From assembly GCF_000226095.1 (NCBI RefSeq), contig NC_016473.1, positions 4,650,001-4,714,000 of the forward strand: DNA of 64,000 nucleotides, written 5' to 3'. The notes under the pieces were generated by a model. It did no database searches, was not told where the DNA came from, and worked only from the letters and a program-made list of their open reading frames with translations. This document shows positions 23,806 to 34,815 of the stretch, one piece after another. A program made the position numbers and the translations under genes. This DNA comes from Thermothelomyces thermophilus ATCC 42464 (taxonomy: Eukaryota > Ascomycota > Sordariomycetes > Sordariales > Chaetomiaceae). Within the stretch, counting starts at the first letter, position 1, and each line of letters starts with the position of its first letter.

Positions 23806-26800
23806 ATGGCCGGGCCCGCGGGACTCGGTCATCTGTTGAATAGGGAGGGGGATGAGGTGGCCTATTCACCACCTAGCACTATTATCCCAAGTCCGTCACC
23901 CGGGCAGCCGACCTCGAAGAGCGAGAGCCAGCGCGCCCATAAATATTCCAACTCGCAATCCTCGACTTCCTCCGTTGCTTCCTCTACCGCCAACTCTAAC
24001 AACCCTCAATCCGGATTGCACTCTCGAAACCCTTCCTACTCGACCAACCCATCAACACCGCCATCCGCACATTCCACCACAGGCAGCTTTCCTCCTCATT
24101 GCACTTTCGACAGCAACAATACCGATAATATCAACAATAGCAACGAGAACAACAACCACTACTACTACCGATCCGCCCGTATGGCTGATCCGGTTGAACC
24201 CCGCGATAACAGGGCCGACCGCGCAGCCATGGGCGATGGCAATCGCGATGACCGCCCGCAGGGCTCCGAGCAACGCCTGGCGCACCGTCGCGCTATCGAT
24301 CTCACAGAAGACGACCGGGCAGAGTCACCGACCGATGTGGCCATGCCGATGATGAGACGCGCTCCCGCTGGACAGTCTCGCACAACCAGGTACGTTTCTA
24401 GACAACATCCCTTCACATAATCACCTAGTCATTCAGTCATCTTGCACCAATGTTTTAGTTCTCAATCAACTCGTTTACTTCGAGCCCCTGGTTGCCGCTT
24501 TGGCGACCAGAGTACCCCTTAAAAACATCCTGTTATCATTCCTATAGCATTGGCCGCTGTTACGGAAACACTTCAGACTGCTTCACAAACTTCGGATCGC
24601 GGCCTTTTTTCCGATCACAAAATTGTTCGGATCGCAGCTCCGGGGCTCTGCGGACCCCTGCGAGTGTGGGGCTCCCGTCCGCTATCCTACCTTCTCCCCG
24701 CTTTTTGCAAGCTTTCCGGTAACTAGCTCTCCGGAAGCGAAAGCTTTGCAAGCAAAGCCCCCCACTTTGCACCGGTGCTTCGGCCCCACTCACCCTCACA
24801 CCTCCGGATCATCACGCGAAAGGGTAACACTGCTGAGGGAGTCATACCTGGCACGCACACAATCCTCAGGTCATTGTTGGGATACATGGCACCGTCATTT
24901 TACTCACTAGTGCGCGTTCTGGGCTGGTTTTCTTGCAACGCGCGGGCCGGCCCTTCTTCCCTTTTTTTTTTTTGGTTACACAAGTCTCCTTTTTATTGTT
25001 TCACACACGCTACCTCGTGATACCGTGTCCAACACTGCCTTCTGTTTATACCCCTGAGAGCCATGCTAACAGAGCAACTAGCCCTTTGTCTGCCGAGACT
25101 GGTGCGGCCGCCCAACGTGGCTCCGCGCTGAACAACACTAACACACTGCCCTCGCTTCGTCAACATATCCCCTCCGTGCCCATCGTCCTCGATGACAACA
25201 ACGGCGAGAACAGCAACGGTACCGACAATGCTGTTGTGACTTCTACCTCAGCCGCAGCTCCCTCGGCACCACCCATCTTCGGCTCCACGACAGGGTTCAA
25301 TGCCACGGGTGCCGCCCCGATCCGCTTGGACCCTGCTCTCATCCAGTCGGCCGTTCCCCGCCTGTTCCCTAGTGCTGCTATTCTGATGCAAGAGGTTGAC
25401 TTTACCAAGCCTCGCGTCTGCAAGTTTATGGCGGACTGCAACATTACCAGGGGCATGCCGATTGAGAGCATTAACTGGCGCAAGTCGATGTCCCACGTGT
25501 TCGGGCGCAACAAGAACTGCACGAGGAGCATTCCCGACAATGTCTGGGTCTGGATGTGCAGAAAGCATTATCAGCGCTCCCGTTATCGCAATGATCACGA
25601 GTACTGCATCAAGCTGGCACAGTTCGTGGAGCTCCAGGTCCTGCGCCTGGAAGCCTGGAGCAACCACAACCGCGACATGGGCTCTACTCAGAACGGCGTC
25701 GTTGTCGACTGGTCTCTTGCCGTCCGCCGCCGCGAGCTGGATCGCTTGAGGGTGTCCGGCCAGAAGCGGAAGACTCCCGAGGACCAAGAGGAAGAAGACG
25801 ACGAGCGAGACGACGACCTCCCGAGCCCCCCCCTGCCGAACGAGACTAGCGTGGTGCCTCCGTGGATCCTGGCCCAGATAGGCTCGGGCAAGTCCACTCT
25901 CGAGATCCAGGAGATCATCGCCCGCATCTTCAACGAGCTGCAGGACAAGACCCTCATGAGCTTCCCCGACATCGAGATCCTTCCCAACATCACCGGCGAG
26001 AGGACCAGGCCCAAGAAGAACCGGGCCAAGCCGGGCAACCTGGCCACCGCCAAGAAGCCCGCCGACGCTGGCCACGACATCCGTCAGCACAAGCGTCAGC
26101 GCTCTAGCGACGAGGACCTGCCGTTCCAACCCCAGCAACCCAGCTACGGCAACCGCTTTGTGGCAGGTCCAGGCGCGCCCGGCTCGAGCAACCCGCCCTT
26201 TGAGCGCTTCAGCTACGCTAGTTACACCACCCAGTTCCCGTCTCTGCACCAGCGTTCTGCATCCATGAACAGCGCCAGCTATAGCCAGTTCCCGACCACC
26301 ACCACCACCACCACCACCACCACCCCGGGCGGCGCTGCCGGCTATGCCCACGGCTATGGCGCATATAACGACCCTCCCCACGCCGGCGTCGGGTACAACG
26401 GCTACGTCGCGCCACAGCCCCCTGAGCCTTCCAACGGCTACTGGACGCCCAATTACGACGCTCAGCAGGCACGCCTGCGTCAGATGCACCAGCGTGCGCA
26501 GGCTCAGAGACAGGCACAGCAACCGCAAGCCGCCTACCCCCATGATGGCTACTACCCATCATCGTCCGCCAGCCAGGGCGGCCCCCCTCCGGCCGGCGCT
26601 GCTAAGCACACGCGCCACCTGAGCACCCCTCTGCCTCCCACCCAGCCGCTGATGGGCTCTGCCGACCGCACTCACGACGCCATCCGTGGCTCCCGCTATG
26701 GACAGCCGACCCCGGCGTACCCGGCCGCCCAGAACATGTACGGCCAGCCCGGCGGTGCTGCTCCTCCGAATGCATACGGTCAATCAACGGACACTACACC

Positions 26801-26999
26801 GCGCTACCAACACTACAACGGTCTCCCACCCCCCGGCCCGTCCACCGGCGATAACATCCCGCGTGCCGCCAGTTCGACCATTACTCGTTTGCCCCTGCGG
26901 GTCCCTGGCCCGTCATCCTCTGCAGCTCCTCCGCACGATAACTACGACGGCGAGTATGAGGGTTATGGCGGCTACCCCAGTCTTTCTTCACGCCGCTAG
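23806..26999 (+). CDS. Fungal-specific conserved protein with Cys/His/Trp-rich central domain, function unknown
   Basis: Exon 1 is 23806-24389 and exon 2 is best placed at 25082-26999, joining in frame to 833 residues. Exon 1 encodes a Ser/Asn-rich disordered region. Exon 2 holds a well-ordered block at about residues 300-400 with INWRKSMSHVFGRNK, VWVWMCRKHYQRSRYR and WSNHNRDMG, rich in Trp, Cys, His and basic residues and suggestive of nucleic-acid binding. An acidic linker, PPWILAQIGSGKSTLEI, a basic KKNRAKPGN stretch and a long Pro/Gln/Tyr/Gly-rich tail with a ten-Thr run follow. I recall similar fungal proteins annotated as ORP1-like, but hold that name weakly. The intron (692 nt) is long for this genome; the acceptor at 25081 has a CTAAC branch point 12 nt upstream, while an alternative acceptor at 25072 also keeps frame. 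Another exon inside the intron cannot be excluded. Confidence 0.8.
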
Positions 27000-28046
27000 A
27001 TCCCTCTTTCGGTCAAAGGGACCAGGTCTCTCCACTTCTCTGAGGCCCGGAGAAAAGACTCCCTGCGTGTTGTGGGCTATCGGCAGGGTAGCGACATCCA
27101 CCAGCATTCTTATCCTCTTGGTCCCTTACGTTCATTGCATCCAGGCTCGCCAGCGAGCTTGCAAGCCAGCGTACGGAGACATGGACAAAAAGGAGGCCAA
27201 AAGAAAAAAAAATCGAGAAAAAATTACCAAAAAAATTTTGAAAAAGGGAAATTGTCAAAAAAAATTCGATTCTCTTTCCGCCTGGTTTGATCCCCCTCCC
27301 TGGTTGGATCGAATGGGCGTCTCTTTCAGAATAGGATGGTTTAATACTCGGCATCTCTCCTTCTCGATATGTTCAATGACGATCATTCACGGCCGGTCAC
27401 GACGTCACGACCGCGCATGGCATGGGGCATACGGCGTTCTAGTTTTCTCTTTCTTCTCCTCTGTTCCCAGCATACTTATTCTCGGCATAGCGCACTTTTC
27501 ACGGGGCGCCTTCATGGTAACCAACGTCGAAGTAAGCAATCGGCGGCTTGACGCTTGCTGGTTTTCAAGCCAGTTTCTCTGCTAAAACGATGACGTTTTG
27601 GCTGGTGGGAACGGAAAGAGAAAAAAAAGTATAGAAGAACAACGGACTGGACTGGCTAAGGCGATGCATGGGTCGAGCTCGGGGAGAGTGCCTCTCGCTT
27701 ACTCTCTCGTATCTTGACTGGGCGGTTCGGGTGGCATGCATCATTCATATTTATTTCCCTCTCGTCTTTCCGCCCATCATGACTTGGGTTTCTCGGGTTA
27801 TCCGCTCCTTCGTTCATGGGAAGCACGGCAAAAATTGGGTCGCGGTCAGGGGAAGAAAAAAAATAAGGAAAGGCAACGAGACCAGGTCATCTCACCAGCA
27901 ACAGCAGCTGGACACATGGGCATTGAATGAACATGGGAGTTGGTGGAACAACAGCATCAATCAACAGGATCGGTTGGGAAGGTTAGACGGAGCACTGGTT
28001 ATGGCTGGCAACGGCGTTCGGTATCAGGCGGTTTTTCTTTTCTTTT

Positions 28047-28066
28047 GGGGGGGGGGGGGGGGGGGG
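28047..28066. repeat. 20-base G homopolymer
   Basis: An uninterrupted run of 20 G follows a T-rich stretch. It is capable of quadruplex formation in principle and prone to length error. Confidence 0.9.
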
Positions 28067-31055
28067 ATGCCACCTGGTTTCTGCATCCAGCTTTGGGTTT
28101 CTGCAATTCCCTCGGTTTACGGCACCTCTTTGGCGGTTTTCTCCTCTTTCTGCGATTATCTGCCTTTTTTTCCCGGCACGTAACACTCGACTATCTTCTC
28201 GAGAGCCGGCAATTTTTTTTCCTTTTTCCTTCCCGCCCTCTCTATCACAATCATCTCGATTCCGTTTTGTGCCACGGCTCACAGCCTGCAGCGTGCAGCT
28301 CCTCACTCTTCTTTCCCTCCTTTTTTTTGAGGGGGAACAGGCAGGGTGTATTGCCCGCTGCACAGCGGTCATACCCCCAGGAGCGAAAAAGATGGATAAG
28401 GTGGATGACGATGCAAGTGGCTTTGAAAGGCCCTGCGGAAAGGGGATGGGGAACGCCTGGGAAGATGGAATTCTTCTTCACTTGCTTTCTCCTTGTATGA
28501 ATTGTCTTGTATTTTTGCTTCTTTTTTTATACCATATCTGCGCCAGCAGTGAACCCTGTTGACGCCTGGTAGTCTGGCTATCACGGCCCCCGATCCCGCG
28601 ACGTGGCAGAGAGACATATGAGCGTTGCCTTGAGTTCTTGACCCTTCTTTTTCTCCCCCTCCCTTTCCTTCTCTGTATGTGTTTCTCTCTCTCTCTTTTT
28701 GATTTGACGTGTTGTGATTTGCATGACTGCGATGGGAGTTGTTTGTTGGCTTGACTGATCTTGGAGGTGCTAGGGAGCTAGGGATATCCGCCTTGCACTT
28801 CCCTCTGGTGTAATGTGTTTTTGGCTTTTTGCGTCCTGGCCTGTGGCTCTGCTCATCTTCTATGATGATCTTATTATGAAGCATGAAGCGGGCGAGCTCT
28901 CGTGCTTGGCTTGGAGCCTCCGGCGTGCTTCTGGTCACCATGGGATGATTGACGGGATGAACTGTAGATATGTCAACTGGGCTATGGTCATGGGACATGG
29001 TTAATGACTCGACTTTTGACATTGGGGCTCGATGTGTTTTCATTTCTTTTTATTGGCCGACCGAGTGGGATGCCGGCTCTGGAAGAATGGACTGGCTTGC
29101 ATGTTCTATAGACTTTGCGTAGAGCTCCACGGCTCGGTTGTGGTTAGGGAATCCGTACAATGTATATCCATTGACTTTGATGACAAACAAAGGCAGCACC
29201 TCAAAGAAAGATTACGAGTTATTTTGTTTTCATCTTCGTCAAACACCGAATTAAAGCTCTCTTCGTTACCGAGGAAGTTAACATGGGTGTCAATTCAACC
29301 CCCGGCGGCCCTTGTTCGTCAATCCGCAAAGACTGACCGACCTGTCTCGAGCCTCGCGTCTTATTATTCAGCTGTCACCTCGACAAGGATCCGGCGCCGG
29401 ATGCCAGCTCCTCGGACCTTCTTCAGACGACAGGTAGAAACGCGCACTGTGCGGCGCGTTGTGGAGCGAGAAACTCGTCTCTTGTGTCATCCTTTCCCAA
29501 AGCGATGATCATCGGACGGGTAAAAGCTCCGGACCAGACGGGCTGATGAGACGGAGGACGACGACGATCAGGCGTAAGGACGAAGGCGAGTACGGAAGAG
29601 ATCGGAGCTTGCGGCTCTGTTTTCTCGGGAGCACTGACCTTGTGCATGACTCGCCACCGTGGCCAGGCGTCGTCGACCTTGGGCCATCGGCGTGATTTGC
29701 GGTGGGTGAGCCAATGGCCCCAGATTACTTCTCTAGTGTTGTATAGTATCAAGCTAGGGTGATGCTGGTTATTGTATGCGATTGTGCATTTGGCCTCTTT
29801 CGAGACTCGCCACGGGCCGTGATCGACCGGTGGATTCCGTGGAGAGCTTGTCATCTATCGATGGCGTGCGCTAGTGTATCTGTCAGGGGACCCATTCCCA
29901 ACGGCTGCCTGCTCGGGTTATCCTGGTAGAACTCAAAAGTCCCGCGACGTGCGGAGCAACGGGAAGTGCTGGAAGGCTGGGATATATTCGTAAGGTGCTG
30001 ACTGACTTGCATCTTACCAGGTAGTGTATGTAGGTCGACTGTCAGCACCGTAATACAGTACGCCCTGCCCATGCTCGATGGATGCCTTTGGCTGTACGGA
30101 CAAAGCTGTTGGCGGACTCGGGTTTGTAACACCCGAGATTGCCTACCTGACTGTTGCACCAACTTCCGTTGGATGGGAACGGGGGCGACTGCCAGATGCA
30201 TGCGCTGTGCGCTGGCAGGTATGGAAAAACTAGTGTACTCTTCTGGCTATATCGATTGGAATTCCTGAGAACATCGCAAGAACAGATAAGAGTTAACACT
30301 GCCGCTGTGGATACACCTAAACCTAACGGTACGGATGAAGGTGACTATGCCTGTTCTTGGTGATTTAAGGTGGTCGTGGGAGGAGCAACTTGGGACTTTC
30401 AATCTCACCTTCAGGCAGCGGGGTGCATCTCGCGTCATTGGCAGTGCCGGTGTATTAATCCATATCTACGGATTACAGTACAATCCCAACTGCTGCAGGT
30501 GCGACCAGAAGTTCCAACTGCCCTGTTTAGTGAAGTGGAAAGCACGACGGGGGACGGACCCGCCCGTGGAACTTTTCCAAAGTTCGCCAAAAAATACCCG
30601 TTTTCCGCCTTTCCTCAAGGTCCGCTGTGGATGCGGGGCGGGACACTTGGCGGGAACTTTCGAGCTACTGCAACACTTTCAACCAAGCGGCTGCATGCAC
30701 AACGAACATCAATATTCCTTGTGAGCTAATAACAATCGTGACCGGCCAGTAACAAGAATGCGGCAATTCAATGTGCGGAACCGTCCGCACAATCTGCCTT
30801 TCCGACACCAGAAGCCTGGACTGAAAGATCAGTTCGGTGCATACAGCATCGAAGTTAGGTCGACCGCAACCGTTTTTCCAAAGCAAGTGGAAACGAGGGG
30901 ATCGATGGGACGGAGGGAACCGAAAGCGAGCTGACTCAACCTTCCTTATGTATGTACGGTACCGTTATCTATACACACATGCATACGCTTACAAGGCGCC
31001 GTAACTAGTTACAACGTACATACGGATATCTTTAGTGCAACCCGCACTTGCAGTA

Positions 31056-31140
31056 GTTCGGCCCCAGTGGTGAAGTGGTGAAGTGCAGGTTCCATGCGCT
31101 AGCGTTGAAGCGCTAGCTTCGGCTCAGCAGGGCCCCGAAC
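31056..31140. other. Short structured element with paired ends
   Basis: The ends GTTCGGCCC and GGGCCCCGAAC can pair with a two-base bulge. Inside lies a perfect 7-bp hairpin, GCTAGCG and CGCTAGC around a TTGAAG loop, beside a direct TGGTGAAG repeat. It does not fit a tRNA (no TTCGANNCC-type T arm). It could be a small non-coding RNA or a remnant of a short mobile element. Confidence 0.35.
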
Positions 31141-31812
31141 GCCATGGCAAGGATCATAGACTCCAGCAGCCAATCGTGGTCCCCCCTTCAACAAATTCCA
31201 CCGGTTAAGCTCTGGGTTTCAGACACGACAGGAGCATGACACAAAAACATGGGGTGGACCTTCACGTTCGACATTGGGCCCAGCGGTTTCATCGTTTTGT
31301 CTTGGATCTGGTTTGCCAGCATTACGGATTATATTGCTCCACACTACACTTCACCACAGACTGGCCAACTTATCCCATTCCGGAACTGCGGGCTGAACCG
31401 TTAGTTAACTCCTCGCAGCCGACGTTGACGGTTGGAGTGATGATTGAGAGAGTGTGATCTGGGGTTCTTTTGCTCCGACAAAGAACGGCATTTCACCCCT
31501 TCAACCCATCTTCCCTTCTCATCTCCTGGGCGATCCCTTCTTCCTGCCCTGTTCTCCACCCTATCTCTATCTCTTGTTTCGGCCCTGGTTCGTACGAATC
31601 TCTACATTAGCTGTTGAAACCCTCGGGCAGCAGCTAACTAGCTAGCCTTGTTTAAACGACATGATTAAGTCGCCGACCGAGTTCAGCGTTGCCACTTCAT
31701 GAACTCGAGGCCGTATGTCCACAGCTTGCCACTCATCTACTGAGCAACACAGAAAGGGGCGTCCGTCAACTGTTCGATTATTCGCAACTAACAAACCCCC
31801 GAATCCCCGGCC

Positions 31813-33963
31813 ATGTCGTTTGCTGTGCTCGCTGCCGTTGGCGTTGCCTTGGCAGCGGCAACTTACACCTACGTCTTAGGGCTATATAAGAACGTCGCCA
31901 AAGCGCGGAAAACAGGCCTACCCTATCTAGTTGTTCGTAAGTGCCCATCTGCCGACCCGGCGCTATCCCGTGTGCGAAAGTCTTATCTCACAAGCATATC
32001 CCAGCTATTTCCCCCATCAACCTCGCCTGGCAGCTTACCTTCACCTTCTGGGTGCCCCTCATCAAGCTGCTGCCAAAATCGCTATGGGAGAACTGGTTAT
32101 TGTAAGCCGCGCCTCCACCGTACCGAAACACCCTCCCTTCCCCATACTGACCTCGCAAGTGTCATGATCCCCGAGTGGGCTTACCACACCGGCCAGACTC
32201 ATTGGGACCGCCTCGGGGCTGAAAGTTTCCTGGTCGCGTCACCTGGTCACCTCGCTCTGTACACCCAGAGCGCCGAGGTCATCCACCAGGTCACGCAGCG
32301 GCGCGAGGCATTCCCCAAGAACATCGCCCAGTACGGCATCCTCGAGATGTTTGGCAGGAACGTGCTCACCACAGAGGGCGCCGTGTGGCGCTTGCACCGC
32401 AAGATCACCAGCGCCAGCTTCAACGAGAAGAACGCTGCCCACACGTTCGCCCAGGCCATACACCAGACTAAGGGCATGCTCGACATGTGGTTTGGCCCGG
32501 ACGGCGCCAAGACGGGCACGACCGGAACCATCAGGTCCCTCGAGCACGACACCATGACCTGGGCGCTCAACATTATCGGCTACGTTGGCTTCGGCCTGCG
32601 CCTGCTCTGGCCGGGCGAGACGATGCCCAAGGATATCGACCCCAAGCTGGCAAAGTATGGCAGCTTGAACCCGCCGGCGGGACACAGCCTTACCTTTGCC
32701 GATTCGTTGGCCAAGACCCTGGAGAGGATCGTCGCCATCTTGGTGTACAACGAGACCATCCTGCGTGCGTGTTCTTTCCCGCCCCCGGCCTGTCTACCTA
32801 CAGCAAGCACTGATTATTTCTTTTGTGTCTCAGGACTTCTCCCCTTCAAGTTCGCCAAGGAGGCTTACCAAGGGAAGCGCAACTACCTCCAATACATGGA
32901 CGAGTTCCTCCGTGACAAGATAGACGAGACCCGGCGCGGCGTGCCCCAGCGCGAAGGGATGGACATCATGGGCCAGCTTGTCCAGTCGAGTTATGGCTCC
33001 GAGTCCAAGAAGGCCGGGTCTACCGGTACTACCAAAGGAGATCCCACCTCGACCTTTAAGCTCTCCGACGCGGACATCATCGGCAACGCCTTCATCATGA
33101 TCGTCGCGGGCCACGAGACGACCGCCAACACGCTGCACTTTGCGCTGGTCGAGCTGGCCACCAACCCGTCGACGCAGCGGCGCCTGCAGCAGGAGGTGGA
33201 CGCCCTGTTTGGGGACAGCGACCCGTCGACGTGGGAGTACGAGAAGAACATCAACGCGCTCCTGGCCTCCCACGTCGGCGCCACCGTCAACGAGACGCTC
33301 CGGCTCGTGCCCCCCGTCACGGTGATCCCCAAGGTGGTCACGCCGGACGCGGAGCAGACGCTCAGGATCGACGGGCGCACGTACGTCCTGCCGCCGGGGC
33401 TGGCCATCTCCCTCGTCGCCGTGTGCGCGCACCGCAACCCGCGCTGGTGGCCGACGCGGCCGAGCGAGCGGACGGGCGCCCCGACGGACCTGGACGACTT
33501 CCTCCCGGAGCGGTGGTACCGGACCGCCCGAGACGGGAGCAGGGAAGCGGAGGAGGAGGACGGCGACATCGTCGACAAGGGCGACTACGGCGGGTTCCAG
33601 GGCAGCGACGTGGCCGCGTCGCTGTACCGGCCGGTGCGGGGCAGCTACGTGCCCTTCAGCGACGGCCCGCGGTCGTGCCTGGGGCGGCGGATCGCCATGG
33701 TCGAGATGGGCGCCGTGCTGGCCGTCATCTTCCAGCGGTACAGCATCGAGCTGGCCGTGGACGAGTGGGCGGACGACGGCGAGGTCGAGGCCATGACGCC
33801 CGCCCAGAGGAGGGCGCTCTACCGCAAGGCGCAGCACAAGAGCAGGGAGACCATCCGGGGCGCCAACTCGGTGCTCACGCTCAAGCTGCACGGGGGCGCC
33901 CACGTGCCGGTGAGGTTGGTGAGGAGGGGGAGGGAGCGGTTCGTGAGCGACCCCGAGCTATGA
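31813..33963 (+). CDS. Cytochrome P450 monooxygenase
   Basis: Membrane-anchored haem-thiolate monooxygenase, probably on the ER with a P450 reductase partner; the substrate is unknown. Exons 31813-31936, 32005-32101, 32160-32764 and 32834-33963 give 651 residues. Although the region reads open end to end, splicing is preferred because exon 2 in its own frame gives INLAWQLTFTFWVPLIKLLP, which fits a P450 N-terminal part, and all junctions have GT-AG signals. Seen: an N-terminal hydrophobic anchor, WRLHRKITSASFNEKN (C helix), I-helix AGHETT (367-372), ETLRLVPP with E429/R432 (ExxR), FLPERW, and the haem loop FSDGPRSCLGRR with ligand C557. An Asp/Glu-rich insertion sits between the PERW motif and the haem loop. 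No other secondary-metabolism gene is adjacent, so a cluster role is not supported. Confidence 0.93.
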   Translation: MSFAVLAAVGVALAAATYTYVLGLYKNVAKARKTGLPYLVVRKCPSADPALSRVRKSYLTSISQLFPPSTSPGSLPSPSGCPSSSCCQNRYGRTGYCKPRLHRTETPSLPHTDLASVMIPEWAYHTGQTHWDRLGAESFLVASPGHLALYTQSAEVIHQVTQRREAFPKNIAQYGILEMFGRNVLTTEGAVWRLHRKITSASFNEKNAAHTFAQAIHQTKGMLDMWFGPDGAKTGTTGTIRSLEHDTMTWALNIIGYVGFGLRLLWPGETMPKDIDPKLAKYGSLNPPAGHSLTFADSLAKTLERIVAILVYNETILRACSFPPPACLPTASTDYFFCVSGLLPFKFAKEAYQGKRNYLQYMDEFLRDKIDETRRGVPQREGMDIMGQLVQSSYGSESKKAGSTGTTKGDPTSTFKLSDADIIGNAFIMIVAGHETTANTLHFALVELATNPSTQRRLQQEVDALFGDSDPSTWEYEKNINALLASHVGATVNETLRLVPPVTVIPKVVTPDAEQTLRIDGRTYVLPPGLAISLVAVCAHRNPRWWPTRPSERTGAPTDLDDFLPERWYRTARDGSREAEEEDGDIVDKGDYGGFQGSDVAASLYRPVRGSYVPFSDGPRSCLGRRIAMVEMGAVLAVIFQRYSIELAVDEWADDGEVEAMTPAQRRALYRKAQHKSRETIRGANSVLTLKLHGGAHVPVRLVRRGRERFVSDPEL

Positions 33964-33990
33964 TATGATATGATATGATATGATATGACA
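33961..33990. repeat. TATGA pentanucleotide repeat over the P450 stop codon
   Basis: About five to six ATATG/TGATA units begin at the stop codon itself, giving stops in several frames. Confidence 0.85.
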
Positions 33991-34815
33991 TGGTAGAGCA
34001 GCATGATTTGGGGATCTTTTTTTTTCTTCCATTGTTTCATTATTATTATTATTATTCACTATGTGAATCGTGGCGTTGGCGTTGGCGTTGGCGTCGTTTC
34101 TCTGGATATTTTCATATTTTATTTTTCTTCTTGGGAATGAAATGACGCTTTCAATTGCCGTACTTTTTTTTCTTCTTCCCTAGGTATGATGGTTCATGAT
34201 GGCCGCTTGCCCCACACTCAAGTTCTCAAGTTGGGCGATGAGCTGTGTGATGAGAGAGAGAGAGCTGTTGATGTGTGCTGGATGCGTTGGGCGCGTGCGA
34301 GTGAGCTACAACGTATTCGTGCAAAGTGGAGCTGGCTGCCGAGTGGAGAGCTTCTCCAACATGACCTCACTGGCTCCGTCGCTCCCAACCCCCCCATTTT
34401 TCTTGAAGCTGGCGCCCGAAAGGGCACTCCACTGGCGATCACCCGCCTTGCGGCACTGCAAGCTCCCCAGGACTGCCGGGCCGCCCTACCTACTTGTTTT
34501 AGCGTGTATGTGCATGTAGTGTAAACCCCCCCCCCAAACACGTACGGGAACAAAACATAAACAACGCGCACAGGTCGCCTTCTCGCAAGAAGCAGCCCCC
34601 CCTCTTCCACCCCTCTGCCTCAAACCCCCCAGCTATCTCGCTATCATCATCGCATCGCATCGCGCATCGCGATCCAAACGACTTCCTAGCGTTTCTCGCC
34701 GTATTCGGCCCACAACACAACCGCACAACCGTCACATCTGAAGTCGCCTCGCTTGCGCGATCACAGTGGTGTCAAACACGTCTTGAATTTCGACAACCCT
34801 CTCTCTTTTGTCATC
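33964..34815. other. Intergenic region between P450 and SAP-protein genes
   Basis: No gene seen. It holds the TATGA repeat, a TTA repeat near 34040-34055, a GGCGTT repeat near 34071-34096, and a C run near 34527-34535. It should contain the 3' UTR of the P450 and the promoter of the next gene. Confidence 0.6.

Larger units (their letters stand above)
27000..31812. other. Gene-poor block of 4.8 kb
   Basis: No gene recognised. The left part (27000-28600) carries many A, T and G homopolymer runs, including 20 Gs at 28047-28066, and probably contains the 3' UTR of the preceding gene. The rest has short frames only, plus a compact foldable element at 31056-31140. The last few hundred bases should hold the P450 promoter. 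Confidence 0.55.

Noticed and set aside
31056-31140. tRNA gene
   Set aside because: There is no T-arm consensus, no 7-bp acceptor stem with correct spacing, and the hairpins do not fit a cloverleaf.
32830-33903. Minus-strand open frame of 357 residues
   Set aside because: Antisense shadow of the P450 exon 4, whose haem-binding and ExxR motifs make the plus-strand reading certain.
31813-33963. Reading the P450 as one unspliced frame of 716 residues
   Set aside because: The unspliced frame replaces the conserved N-terminal P450 segment with Pro/Ser-rich sequence and adds a Cys/Pro insert. Three GT-AG introns restore family motifs in frame.
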